The notes under the pieces: model-generated
The model's input: the letters and a program-made list of their open reading frames with translations, nothing else
The model's database searches: none
Told to the model about the DNA's origin: nothing
Assembly: GCA_021802485.1 (NCBI GenBank)
Contig: JAJZXF010000023.1
Location: 1 to 32,228 of the forward strand
Length of the DNA stretch: 32,228 nt
DNA from: Actinomycetes bacterium
Lineage (GTDB): Bacteria; Actinomycetota; Acidimicrobiia; Acidimicrobiales; JAJZXF01
Direction: 5' to 3'
Made by a program: the position numbers and the translations under genes
Part shown: piece after piece, positions 1 through 7,800 of the stretch
Numbering within the stretch: position 1 is the stretch's first letter
Layout: each line of letters starts with the position of its first letter

Positions 1-57
1 CTCGACCAGGTAGTAGTAGGTGTGCCCGCTGACCTTCTTGGAGATGATTGAAGCCAT
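1..57 (-). CDS. IS1634-like transposase, 5' end only
   Basis: Nineteen codons read leftwards from an ATG at 57 and run off the window edge. They begin MASIISKKVSG and continue HTYYYLVE. This closely resembles the start of IS1634-type (IS4 superfamily, DDE) transposases, which commonly open MASIISKK followed by a YYY-V-E stretch. AT-rich DNA lies directly upstream (60-90), as is common at such element ends, and a 7-bp inverted repeat (99-105 with 116-122) may belong to the terminal region. The far end of the element and any target duplication are outside the window, so completeness cannot be judged. Family assignment rests on the N-terminus only. Confidence 0.6.
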   Translation of the reverse strand, partial: MASIISKKVSGHTYYYLVE

Positions 58-165
58 ATATTAGGTAATACACTATTTTACGACAAATCGCGAGCCTTTG
101 ACCAGGACAAACGCGCTGGTCAGGGGGTTATTTCGAAGAAAGTTCTGAGCCGGTCTGAGAGCAGC

Positions 166-327
166 TCAATCAGCTAGCCCGGAAAGTCCCGCTAGGTACA
201 ACCCGCAGCCAGTCACGAGAAGTAGAAATGCAGCAAGCGCAAGGAACCAGGGCCATCGCTGTGGCCACGATCGCCGTATAGCTGCAAGGATGCGAGCAGC
301 GTCCGTGGTGTTAGTGGTAGTGCTCAT
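166..327 (-). CDS. Small single-span membrane protein (53 aa)
   Basis: A short reading frame on the minus strand starts at ATG 327 and stops at TGA 166. A perfect Shine-Dalgarno AGGAGG (335-340) sits 7 nt upstream of the ATG, which is the best argument that it is real. The product starts MSTTTNTTDAARIL. It then has a basic and tryptophan-rich stretch (RRSWPQRWPW, residues 18-27) and one hydrophobic segment (about residues 28-50) containing VTGCG. That pattern fits a membrane microprotein with a short cytoplasmic N-terminus. No family is recognised. It lies just upstream of the IS1634-like element, facing the same way, and may originally have been longer if the element cut its 3' end. Confidence 0.5.
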   Translation of the reverse strand: MSTTTNTTDAARILAAIRRSWPQRWPWFLALAAFLLLVTGCGLYLAGLSGLAD

Positions 328-698
328 CGGGGAACCTCCTGGGTGTGAATATTACGCGGGCAGCCGGGGGCGTGCTCGACTCGCGGGCGATCCTGTCGCA
401 GAAGCCGAGACAGCCCGGTCAAGAGGCGTGCGGCATTGCGCTTGCCGACCCGGGACCACCAGAAGCCGTGAAGGCCGGCGACGGGCACTGGCGATAGCAC
501 GACTTGGATTACCGGACGCGCTGTTCGCTATCCCACATCCCGGATCGAAGGTGCGGCCAGATCGCGAGCCTATAGGGGCGAAGGGGACTGCAGCGTGCAG
601 GTGGGCGAGGTCCTGGCCTTCAGGCAGGCTTTCCAGGTGGGTCGGTGTGGAAAGTTGGGTGTCGGATACATTGATAGACTAGAGCACGGAGGCTACAC
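328..698. other. Intergenic, no convincing gene
   Basis: About 370 bp between the divergent 53-aa gene and the coiled-coil gene. An open frame (290-682, plus) crosses it but is arginine-rich, has no ribosome binding site and no recognisable domain, so it is not called. The stretch should contain both divergent promoters. I see no consensus -35/-10 pair that I would defend. Confidence 0.4.
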
Positions 699-1151
699 AT
701 GATTGCTGTTACTTGGAGCGCTCTTGGCATCTTGACCGCGGTGAGCTTCTCGTTCATTGCCATAGTTCGGGCGGACCTTGCCCGCATGCGCACGGAGCTG
801 AAAGCTGAGATCGTCGGGCTTCGCACGGAGCTGAAAGCGGACATCGTCGGACTCGATGGCAAGATCGCAGGTCTCGATACGAAGATCGAGTCAGTCCGCA
901 CGGAGCTGAAGGGTGAGATCGTCGGGCTTCGCACGGAGCTGAAAGCGGACATCGTCGGACTCGATACGAAGATCGAGTCAGTCCGCACGGAGCTGAAAGC
1001 TGAGATGGGACGCGCAGAGGATCGCCTGGGGGCGAGGATCGACAAGCTCGATGAGACCACCGGACGGATTGACACTCGCCTCGGCCAGACGAACGAGCGC
1101 ATCGACGCACTCTACCGCCACCTCGCAGTCCCAGAGGGCCAGCCTGCCTGA
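699..1151 (+). CDS. Membrane-anchored coiled-coil repeat protein
   Basis: A 150-aa protein starting at ATG 699, with GGAGG at 688-692 placed 6 nt upstream. Residues 3-23 form one hydrophobic segment (an uncleaved anchor). The rest is charged and strongly predicted to be coiled coil: 11-residue units of the type RTELKAEIVGL alternate with 7-residue units of the type DTKIESV. Residues 31-66 are repeated at 67-95 with one heptad missing. The C-terminal third (about 100-143) continues as a non-identical heptad pattern ending in YRHLAVPE. Similar short anchored coiled-coil proteins are widespread in actinobacteria and have no established function. It may scaffold or sense at the membrane, but nothing nearby indicates a partner. 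Confidence 0.8.
   Translation: MIAVTWSALGILTAVSFSFIAIVRADLARMRTELKAEIVGLRTELKADIVGLDGKIAGLDTKIESVRTELKGEIVGLRTELKADIVGLDTKIESVRTELKAEMGRAEDRLGARIDKLDETTGRIDTRLGQTNERIDALYRHLAVPEGQPA
789..1010 (+). repeat. In-frame tandem repeats in the coiled-coil gene
   Basis: A 108-bp unit (789-896, residues 31-66) is followed by an 87-bp copy (897-983) that lacks 21 bp, exactly one heptad, and then by a third partial copy. Both the 33-bp (hendecad) and 21-bp (heptad) sub-units are nearly identical at DNA level. All differences keep frame. Confidence 0.85.
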
Positions 1152-2064
1152 CTGGCATCCTTTCCGAGCCCAGCGGTAGCAGCGAGTGTCTTGCTTGTTG
1201 AGCGTCACGGGATCCACTGCAGGGCTGTTAGAGGTGACGGGGAGCTAGCCGAAAGCGCCGACATCGTCCCGGCCACGAGGAGTGTTCCGCATCGCGTGTA
1301 CGCGTTTCCCCCCGGGGCGATACAGCGAGCAAACTGCGTCCCGGCGTATGGCTGTACGAGGCGTGTTCAGCGGGGTGGGGCGATGTGGCTGAAGAGCCCC
1401 GCCGATGGCCACCTGAAAAGCTTCAATCTCGAATGCCATACGACGGTCTTGTCTGGCAACCCACGTGCACACGCTGGCCCCCTGGCACTCCGTTGCGCCG
1501 GCTCACCCAGCGCCTCCCGCTCCCGCCTCGAAGGAGCTTGTCTGTGCAATATGGATGAGCAACGGGTCAGGGCAGCGGTCCGTGTTCGAGCATCGCGACG
1601 CCCGAACCAGAACAGATCGTCTTGTCGGCTCCAACCACGTGCTCGAAGGGCTCTGTGCACTTTCGAACAGCGTGTCGCGAGACGCGCTCGATGCAGCCGT
1701 AATGTGTCGTAGCCGCAGGTGAGGGCTCTGTAAGTTTGCTGGAGTCAGGGCTCGACAAGTACCTTACGGGCGTTTTCCACAGGAGTCCCAATGTCCCCTT
1801 GCGGCGACGTCGCGAGGCTCGGAAACCCGCAGGGCAGAGCGCTTAGCGCTTCTTATTTCCGGTTCAGGTTCGGGTAGAACCCACGAGACCGCAGCTTTGT
1901 GTCGTAGCCGCAGCCCACAGGGTGTGGAGCACTGTCTGAACGAGAGGTTTGCAAGCTCTTGTGCAGGTTTCTCGAAGGGTTGGACACGCGGAGCCTCGTG
2001 AAACCGAAGCTTTGTGTCGTAGCCGCAGGTGAGAGATGTATTTGGCACATAGGGCGAAAACAGC
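1152..2064. other. 0.9 kb without a supported gene; three motif copies
   Basis: Several overlapping frames of similar length on both strands cross this stretch. None has a ribosome binding site or protein family, so I call no gene. What stands out is a motif repeated three times in the same orientation (separate entry). There is also a palindromic AGCGCT-T-AGCGCT at 1838-1850 followed by a T-rich stretch, which could act as a weak terminator. The region may be decayed mobile-element DNA. Confidence 0.45.
1703..2033 (+). repeat. Three copies of TGTGTCGTAGCCGCAG motif
   Basis: The 16-mer TGTGTCGTAGCCGCAG occurs at 1703-1718, 1898-1913 and 2013-2028. Copies 1 and 3 continue identically for GTGAG (21 bp in all). 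Copies 2 and 3 share AGCTT just upstream. Start-to-start spacings are 195 and 115 bp, so this is neither a CRISPR array nor regular iterons. The last copy ends about 30 bp before the WhiB-like start, so an operator role is possible but unproven. Confidence 0.7.
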
Positions 2065-2661
2065 GTGGATACGTCATGCATGAACACCTCATCTGTGAAC
2101 TCATGCTGGAAGGACCAAGCGCTCTGTGCTGGGACCGACACCAACGACTGGGTGAGCTCTGCTCCGGGCAATACCCAAAGGGTCCGGGCTCGAAAGACAA
2201 TATGTGCTACTTGTCCGGTAACAGAGCGCTGTCTCGATGAGGCACTAGCAAAGCCGGAGTGGTCCCTTGGTATCTGGGCTGGCACCAGTGTGAACGAACG
2301 AGCGGGGATAGCCCGGACGATGCGGGCGGTCATCGCCTCTGGCACAGACATCCGAGACGATGTCATCTGGGACCGGTTCAATGCCGATGTGGGACTCACC
2401 CGTGACGTCGAGACAGCGGTCGAGGCACCAGAGCGGCTTGCAGGACTCCTTGGTTCAAGGCACAAGCTCTCCGTCGTTGCAGCTGCAGCTCTCCTCGCGC
2501 GCCACGACGAGGCAATTGCAACACGAATCGCCGCGCGATGTGACCAGCCGGAGTGGCTGCTGCGCGCAGCAGCCCGCATCGGCGCATCGTCGCATCGAGC
2601 TGCTAGACGTCGCGCTAACGCTTCGCGGATGCGAAAGGTGCGTGGCCGCGTAGCAGCGTAA
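2065..2661 (+). CDS. WhiB-like Fe-S transcriptional regulator
   Basis: A 198-aa protein. The N-terminal half carries the Wbl signature: W15-x-x-x-A-L-C21-A-G-x-D, then C47-x2-C50-x5-C56 within CATCPVTERC, then G69-I-W-A-G-T. The usual turn is G-[IV]-W-G-G, so one glycine is replaced by alanine. The four cysteines would bind a [4Fe-4S] cluster that senses oxygen, NO or redox state. Residues about 85-198 are an unusual extension rich in alanine and arginine, ending in a basic tail. Known Wbl proteins are mostly 80-140 aa and act with the primary sigma factor. The start could be GTG 2065 or ATG 2080; neither has a strong ribosome site. Wbl genes are common on actinobacterial phages and plasmids, which suits this accessory setting. 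Confidence 0.8.
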   Translation: MDTSCMNTSSVNSCWKDQALCAGTDTNDWVSSAPGNTQRVRARKTICATCPVTERCLDEALAKPEWSLGIWAGTSVNERAGIARTMRAVIASGTDIRDDVIWDRFNADVGLTRDVETAVEAPERLAGLLGSRHKLSVVAAAALLARHDEAIATRIAARCDQPEWLLRAAARIGASSHRAARRRANASRMRKVRGRVAA

Positions 2662-2896
2662 TGGCCAGGGCGCTACGCCGTATCGGCGAACAGAGCGGCC
2701 ATCGCTGGCGTGGAGGAGCTGCGGTAGCTGGGGGTCGGACCGGAGTGCGAGACACGCACGCGAGCGATGCAATTTCGTGTGAGGTGTGCTGGTTACAATG
2801 CCTACAGACGACTCTCGCTCCCCCCGTTGCAGCCAGAGTGGGCCGGTAGCTTGGGTCAAAGAAGCTGAAGACCCTACCGTCAAAGGCGAGGAGCGG
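2662..2896. other. Intergenic stretch between convergent genes
   Basis: About 235 bp between the WhiB-like stop and the end of the secreted repeat protein. A possible stem (2648-2654 with 2672-2678, GCGTAGC/GCTACGC) spans the WhiB-like stop codon. A 62-codon frame starting in a TAATG overlap (2661) has no recognisable features and is not called. Confidence 0.35.
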
Positions 2897-4816
2897 TCAC
2901 CCGATGCCAGCGACTATGCGCGCGTTCAGAGGCTTTCCACCCATGGAGCCGTTGAAGCTCGCGTTGCCGAAGGTGAATACCCCACCGTCAGAAGCGATCA
3001 TCCAGTAGCCTCCCATGTTGACACCAGGAGTGATGGCCACTACCGGTGCGTTCAAGGGCTTTCCACCCATGGAGCCCAAGAACGGGGCATCGAACGCGAA
3101 TACCCCTCCATCTTGAGCAACCATCCAGTAGCCTCCTGTCGTCGAATCCGCAGCGATGCCTACGATCGGCTTGTTGAGGGACTTGCCACCCATGGAGCCA
3201 TAGAAGCCCGCATTGCCGAAGCTGAAGATGCCACCGTCTTGGGCGACCATCCAGTAGCCTTTGCCGTCTGGGGTGGACGCGATGCCAACGATTGGTGCGT
3301 TGAGCCGCTTGCCACCCATGGAGCCATAGAACTTCGCATCACCGAAGGCGAAGATGCCTCCGTCTGCTGCGACCTCCCAGTAGCCAGCGCCATCCGGAGT
3401 AGCAGCGATGCCAACGATCGGTGCGTTGAGCGGCTTGCCACCCATCGAGCCATAGAAGTGCGCGTCACCGAAGCTGAAGATGCCACCGTCTCTAGCTACT
3501 TCCCAGTAGCCAGCGCCATCGGGAGTAGCAGCGACGCCCACAATCGGTGCGTTCAACGGCTTGCCACCCATCGAGCCATAGAAGCGAGCGTTGCCGAAGC
3601 TGAAGATGCCTCCGTCAGCAGCGGCAAGTGAATAGCCTTGCGGAGATTGGAGAATGATCCCGCCGTTCCCGTCATACGCTGCGGTGCCGCCGACTGCGAC
3701 GCAGTCCGAGGCGGAAAAGCACGACACGCCGATAAGGGACTCTGCACTGCTTGGCACGTTCTCACTTGTCCAGTTAGCACCTCCGTTCGTGGTAACAAGG
3801 GCGGCACCCGCGGTACCCCCATCCACGGTGACACAGTCTGATACCGATACGCACGATACGCTTTCAAGCGCGAGCACGCTCTTTGGCACGTTCTCGCTCG
3901 TCCAGGTCACACCCCCGTTCGTGGTTGCAAGGATGACACCGCCACTGCCGCTCGAGCCGACCGCGATGCAGTCCAACGGGGTGGAACAGGAGACTCCGCC
4001 GACCCATTTCACGCCACCTGGCACGTTCTCGCTCGTCCAAGTAGCACCGCCGTTGGTCGTGGCAACGACATCACCATCACTGCTGGTGGCAGAAGGAGTG
4101 TAGCCGACAGCGACGCAGTCCAAGGGTGTCGCACACGAGACGGTGGAGAGATAGGAGAGGTTGCTCGGCACACTCTGGTTCGTCCAGATCACACCACCGT
4201 CAGTGGTCGCGATGATGACACCGCCACTGTCGCTCGAGCCGACCGCGATGCAGTCCAAGGGGGTGGAACAGGAGACGCCTGCGAGTGAGCCGCTGTTACC
4301 GACGGAGACGCTACTCGGCACGTTCTGGCTAGTCCAGGTGGCGCCCCCGTTCGTGGTCGTGTAGATCAAACCAGAATAGTCGGAATACCCCAAGGGGGCG
4401 GTGTGCACAGAGTAGCCAACGATAACGCAGTCTTTCGTATTCGCACAGGATACACCGGTGTAGTACACCGAGAGCGGGAATGATCCAAACTGGTCTCGGC
4501 TACCCTGGGTTATCCAGTGTGAGCCGCCGTCCGTGGTTATAGCGTCGTAGTAGGTGTTGTTGTTGTATCCGACAGCGATGCACTCCAGGGCGCTCGGACA
4601 CGAGATGTCGTATAACGTGCCCAATGTTGGAAACGAGCCAGGCTGCACGGTCCATGTCGCTCGGGTACTCGCTGATGCGGGCGTTATAGCTATCACGACA
4701 CCAGCGAGTGTTGTCAGCAGCACCAGAGCGGCCAGTGCTAGACGGGTTACAGACCTCCTTGCTCCGTCGCTACAATGAGCCAAGCGCCATGACCGTGGAC
4801 GCCTCAGTTTTCGTTG
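2897..4816 (-). CDS. Secreted double-repeat protein: Cys-pair propeller plus GYW repeats
   Basis: A 639-aa exported protein if started at ATG 4816, which has AAAGGG 8 nt upstream. A longer frame begins at ATG 4879 in an ATGA overlap with the upstream gene, but it would add 21 residues ahead of an already long signal peptide. The signal peptide is basic, then LALAALVLLTTLAG, with likely cleavage after TPASA. Next come seven blades, each with a cysteine pair (SC-x5-C, usually followed by xAVG) and, in the first six, an Asp-box-like T-[TD/TN]-GG-x-x-W motif, typical of sortilin/YCF48/BNR-type beta-propellers. Then follow six 42-residue repeats, GYW-x-V-A-x-DGGIF-x-FG through to FYGSMGGK. No catalytic residues are recognisable. 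It probably acts as a surface binding or structural protein. It shares its architecture with its upstream neighbour. Confidence 0.85.
   Translation of the reverse strand, partial: QRKLRRPRSWRLAHCSDGARRSVTRLALAALVLLTTLAGVVIAITPASASTRATWTVQPGSFPTLGTLYDISCPSALECIAVGYNNNTYYDAITTDGGSHWITQGSRDQFGSFPLSVYYTGVSCANTKDCVIVGYSVHTAPLGYSDYSGLIYTTTNGGATWTSQNVPSSVSVGNSGSLAGVSCSTPLDCIAVGSSDSGGVIIATTDGGVIWTNQSVPSNLSYLSTVSCATPLDCVAVGYTPSATSSDGDVVATTNGGATWTSENVPGGVKWVGGVSCSTPLDCIAVGSSGSGGVILATTNGGVTWTSENVPKSVLALESVSCVSVSDCVTVDGGTAGAALVTTNGGANWTSENVPSSAESLIGVSCFSASDCVAVGGTAAYDGNGGIILQSPQGYSLAAADGGIFSFGNARFYGSMGGKPLNAPIVGVAATPDGAGYWEVARDGGIFSFGDAHFYGSMGGKPLNAPIVGIAATPDGAGYWEVAADGGIFAFGDAKFYGSMGGKRLNAPIVGIASTPDGKGYWMVAQDGGIFSFGNAGFYGSMGGKSLNKPIVGIAADSTTGGYWMVAQDGGVFAFDAPFLGSMGGKPLNAPVVAITPGVNMGGYWMIASDGGVFTFGNASFNGSMGGKPLNARIVAGIG
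2900..3637 (-). repeat. Six tandem 126-bp units encoding GYW repeats
   Basis: The 3' end of the gene consists of six units of about 126 bp (42 codons each; the first, fifth and last are slightly short). On the plus strand each contains TTGCCACCCAT or a near variant, the complement of the G-G-K core. Units two and three are the most alike. The final unit is degenerate at its end (RIVAGIG). Confidence 0.85.
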
Positions 4817-4875
4817 CATCACCGCTGCCCTTTGTGAGCATTCAGGCACGAAATGTCCGGTATATGCGGTTGGTC

Positions 4876-7800
4876 TCATGGCGACACCGGCACTTCACTA
4901 CTAGCTGCCATCCCGACGACCGGAGCGTTCAGGTGCTTTCCGCCCATCGATCCGTAGAAGTGTGCGTCGAGGTAAGCGAAGATGCCTCCGTCTGAGGCGA
5001 CCTCCCAGTATCCAAAGCCATCCGAGGTGGATGCGATGCCTACGATCGGAGCGTTCAGTGGCTTTGCACCCATAGAGCCGTAGAAGCCAGCGTCACCGAA
5101 GGCGAAGATGCCTCCGTCTGAGGCGACCTCCCAGTATCCTCCGCCATCAGGGGTGGAGGTGATGCCTACAACCGGTTTGTTGAGCGGCTTACCGCCCATA
5201 GAGCCGTAGAAGCCAGCGTCACCGAAGGCGAAGATGCCTCCGTCTGAGGCGACCTCCCAGTATCCTCCGCCATCCGGGGTGGAGGTGATGCCTACAACCG
5301 GTTTGTTGAGCGGCTTTCCGCCCATCGATCCGTAGAAGCCGGCGTCGCCGAAGGCGAAGATGCCTCCGTCTGCTGCTACCTCCCAGTAGCCCTTGCCATC
5401 AGGCGTTGCAGCGATGCCAACGACTGGCGCCTTCAAGGTCTTTCCGCCCATCGAACCGTAGAAGCCGGCGTCGCCGAAGGCGAAGATGCCTCCGTCTGCT
5501 GCGACCTCCCAATATCCCTTGCCATCAGGCGTTGCAGCGATGCCAACGACTGGCGCCTTTAAGGTCTTTCCGCCCATCGAGCCGTAGAACTGCGCGCCGC
5601 CGAATGGGAAGATGCCGCCGTCTGCTGCGACCTCCCAGTAGCCCGTGGAACACTTATCCGGAGCGACCACGCAGTTCATCGGCAACATCGCAAACTGAAC
5701 ATGGCCAGTGGCGCCTCCACTATTGGGCGCGTTGTACGTACCACGTTGGAAGTAGCTGAAGACGAGGTTGGTGTTGCCCGTAGGGTCGAGTTCAGGGTGG
5801 AGCAGATAGTCATAGCACGAAGTGGCAAACACCGTTGGCGAGCACCCTGGGATCACTGCGCTCGTGGTGAGCGTGAACGGACCCCACGGATCCGAGGCGA
5901 CAGCGAACTGCACCTCTCCCGAATAAGGACCGCCAACGGGCTGGTAGACCATGATGTACTCGGTGCCGTTCTGGGTGGGGACTTTCGACACCGAGAAGGT
6001 CCCACCACCGATCACCGCCTGTTGTGCTGTTGTGGCAGAACTAAATGGAGGGATTGGGCAGGTGGCCAGGATGGGAGTTGCCTCCGCGCCATTGGTGGTC
6101 CACGATGCAGAGCTGGCAATGGGAGTGGACGGGCAAATCGACGTGGAACCGGTAGGGGGCGGTGTGTCGTAGTACTTGTAGTTCGCTGCGCAAGCCCATA
6201 CCGGAAAGCTCGTACCGCAAACTGACGTGTTGACGGTGGTTGTTCCCGTGGTTGTGCCCTTTGGGCTGAGTGACAGGTTGATCCTCGCCAGATAGACGTA
6301 ATGGGACCAGTTGCCGACTGGCGTGTATATGTATAGGTGGTTCTCGTTGGGGCCCAGGACTGCACCGGATGCGAAGCCATCCTGCGGGGTCGCCGGGCTG
6401 CTGGTGTCACACTTCGCGATGCCAGGACCACTACAGTTGAGCTCTTGAGGACTGGATGAGGGGAAGGGGAACAGGTTGTCATATATCGATGACGGCTGGT
6501 TCGTTGTAGACCCTGTGACGTTGACCTCGCCAACCCCGACAGAGGGACTCCACGTCGTCTCCAAGTTCATGTCGAAGCTCCAGCCGAGAGGAGCGGCCGT
6601 CCCGTTGCTCAGGAACACGATGTCGGAGTACGTGGCGTCTGTGCCGAGCTTGATCTGGGGGATGCACCAGTGCTGGTAGTAGTCAAGGACCTTGTTCGAC
6701 TGCGTAAGGCTTGCGCTATAGCCGCTAAGGAATGCTCCCACAGGCCGCGTCATGAGGCCAGCGGTCCAGCGCATGCACTGGTAATGGGTCGTCGTCAACG
6801 GCTGGGATCCCGGCACGATCACGAAGCCCGCGGAGCTGAGATTCGCACAGTCGGCCGGCCGATTGCTCCCGGCCAGGTCATACGCTGTCAGCTCGTTCGC
6901 AGAGATCATGCAGTAGTCAGTCAGGGGTATGGGCGTTTCACCCTTTGTTTTTGCGTCCGTGTCACGGAGAGGGCTCGCGTCGTTGTCACTGTCATTATCC
7001 GGGTCGTATGATGGCGCTACCCCCATCTCCAGGAGATTCTGAGCGCTGATAGTGACACTTGGCACCGTTAGCTTGTTCGCGGTCGCCCAAGCGGAGAGTG
7101 TGCTGGTGCCCTTTGGCCCTTCGCTCGGCAGGAAAGGACACGGTTGGCTGGGCGCAATCGGGCTTGCAAGACCACTCGAAGTTTCCCCAACGGTCGAATA
7201 TGGGCAGGGGTACGGCCACGAAGGCTTAGACAAGGTGCCCGTATTCACGTCCTCAGTGAGGAGCGGAAGCTGCGGGGACACCGAAGGTCCAGGGAGCGGG
7301 TCCTGCACCGCAGCGGTGCCGCTCGGCGTGAAGTGGTATACATTTTGCTTGGTGCCGGAAGGTGGGGACGGGGACGTGATCAGTCCGAAGTCGTGTGTGA
7401 TGGTGTCACAGAAGACCCATAGGTCCGCACGGGTCGTGGTCGTCGTGGTCGTTGGGATATTGACCCGCGAGCTTTGGCCACAGTCGCGGTCGACGTTGCG
7501 GGCATTGTAGTACTGCGCGGGCAATAGGAGTTCCGATGTGTAGGAGAACCCGTTGGTCGGGTTGCCGATGAGGGTCGCCTGCACTGGTGGCGCTCCGGTG
7601 CCATAGCTTGCCATTGGCACCGCGAGCGGGGTCACCTGGTATACCGCTGCACCAGCAAGTGAGAACCCGTTCGCGTTTAGCGCTGTGACGCTCACCTGGT
7701 ATGTGGTTGCGTTGATGGCATCTGGGACCTGGTACTGAGCCCCGAGCGATACCGAGGTGCTGAGCGTCGTGCACAGCGCTCCTGTGGTTCCGCAGCTCTC

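Noticed and set aside
290-682. 130-codon plus-strand frame before the coiled-coil gene
   Set aside because: Antisense to the 53-aa gene at its start, arginine-rich, no ribosome site, no domain.
1703-2033. CRISPR array
   Set aside because: Only three copies, spacings of 195 and 115 bp, no cas genes.
1191-2200. Several 75-270 codon frames on both strands
   Set aside because: They overlap each other, have no ribosome sites and show the composition expected of GC-rich non-coding DNA.
2661-2849. 62-codon gene coupled to the WhiB-like stop by TAATG
   Set aside because: No recognisable features and no separate ribosome site; the overlap alone is weak evidence.
2786-3631. 281-codon plus-strand frame with internal repeats
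   Set aside because: Exact antisense shadow of the GYW repeat array; its repeats come from the real gene.
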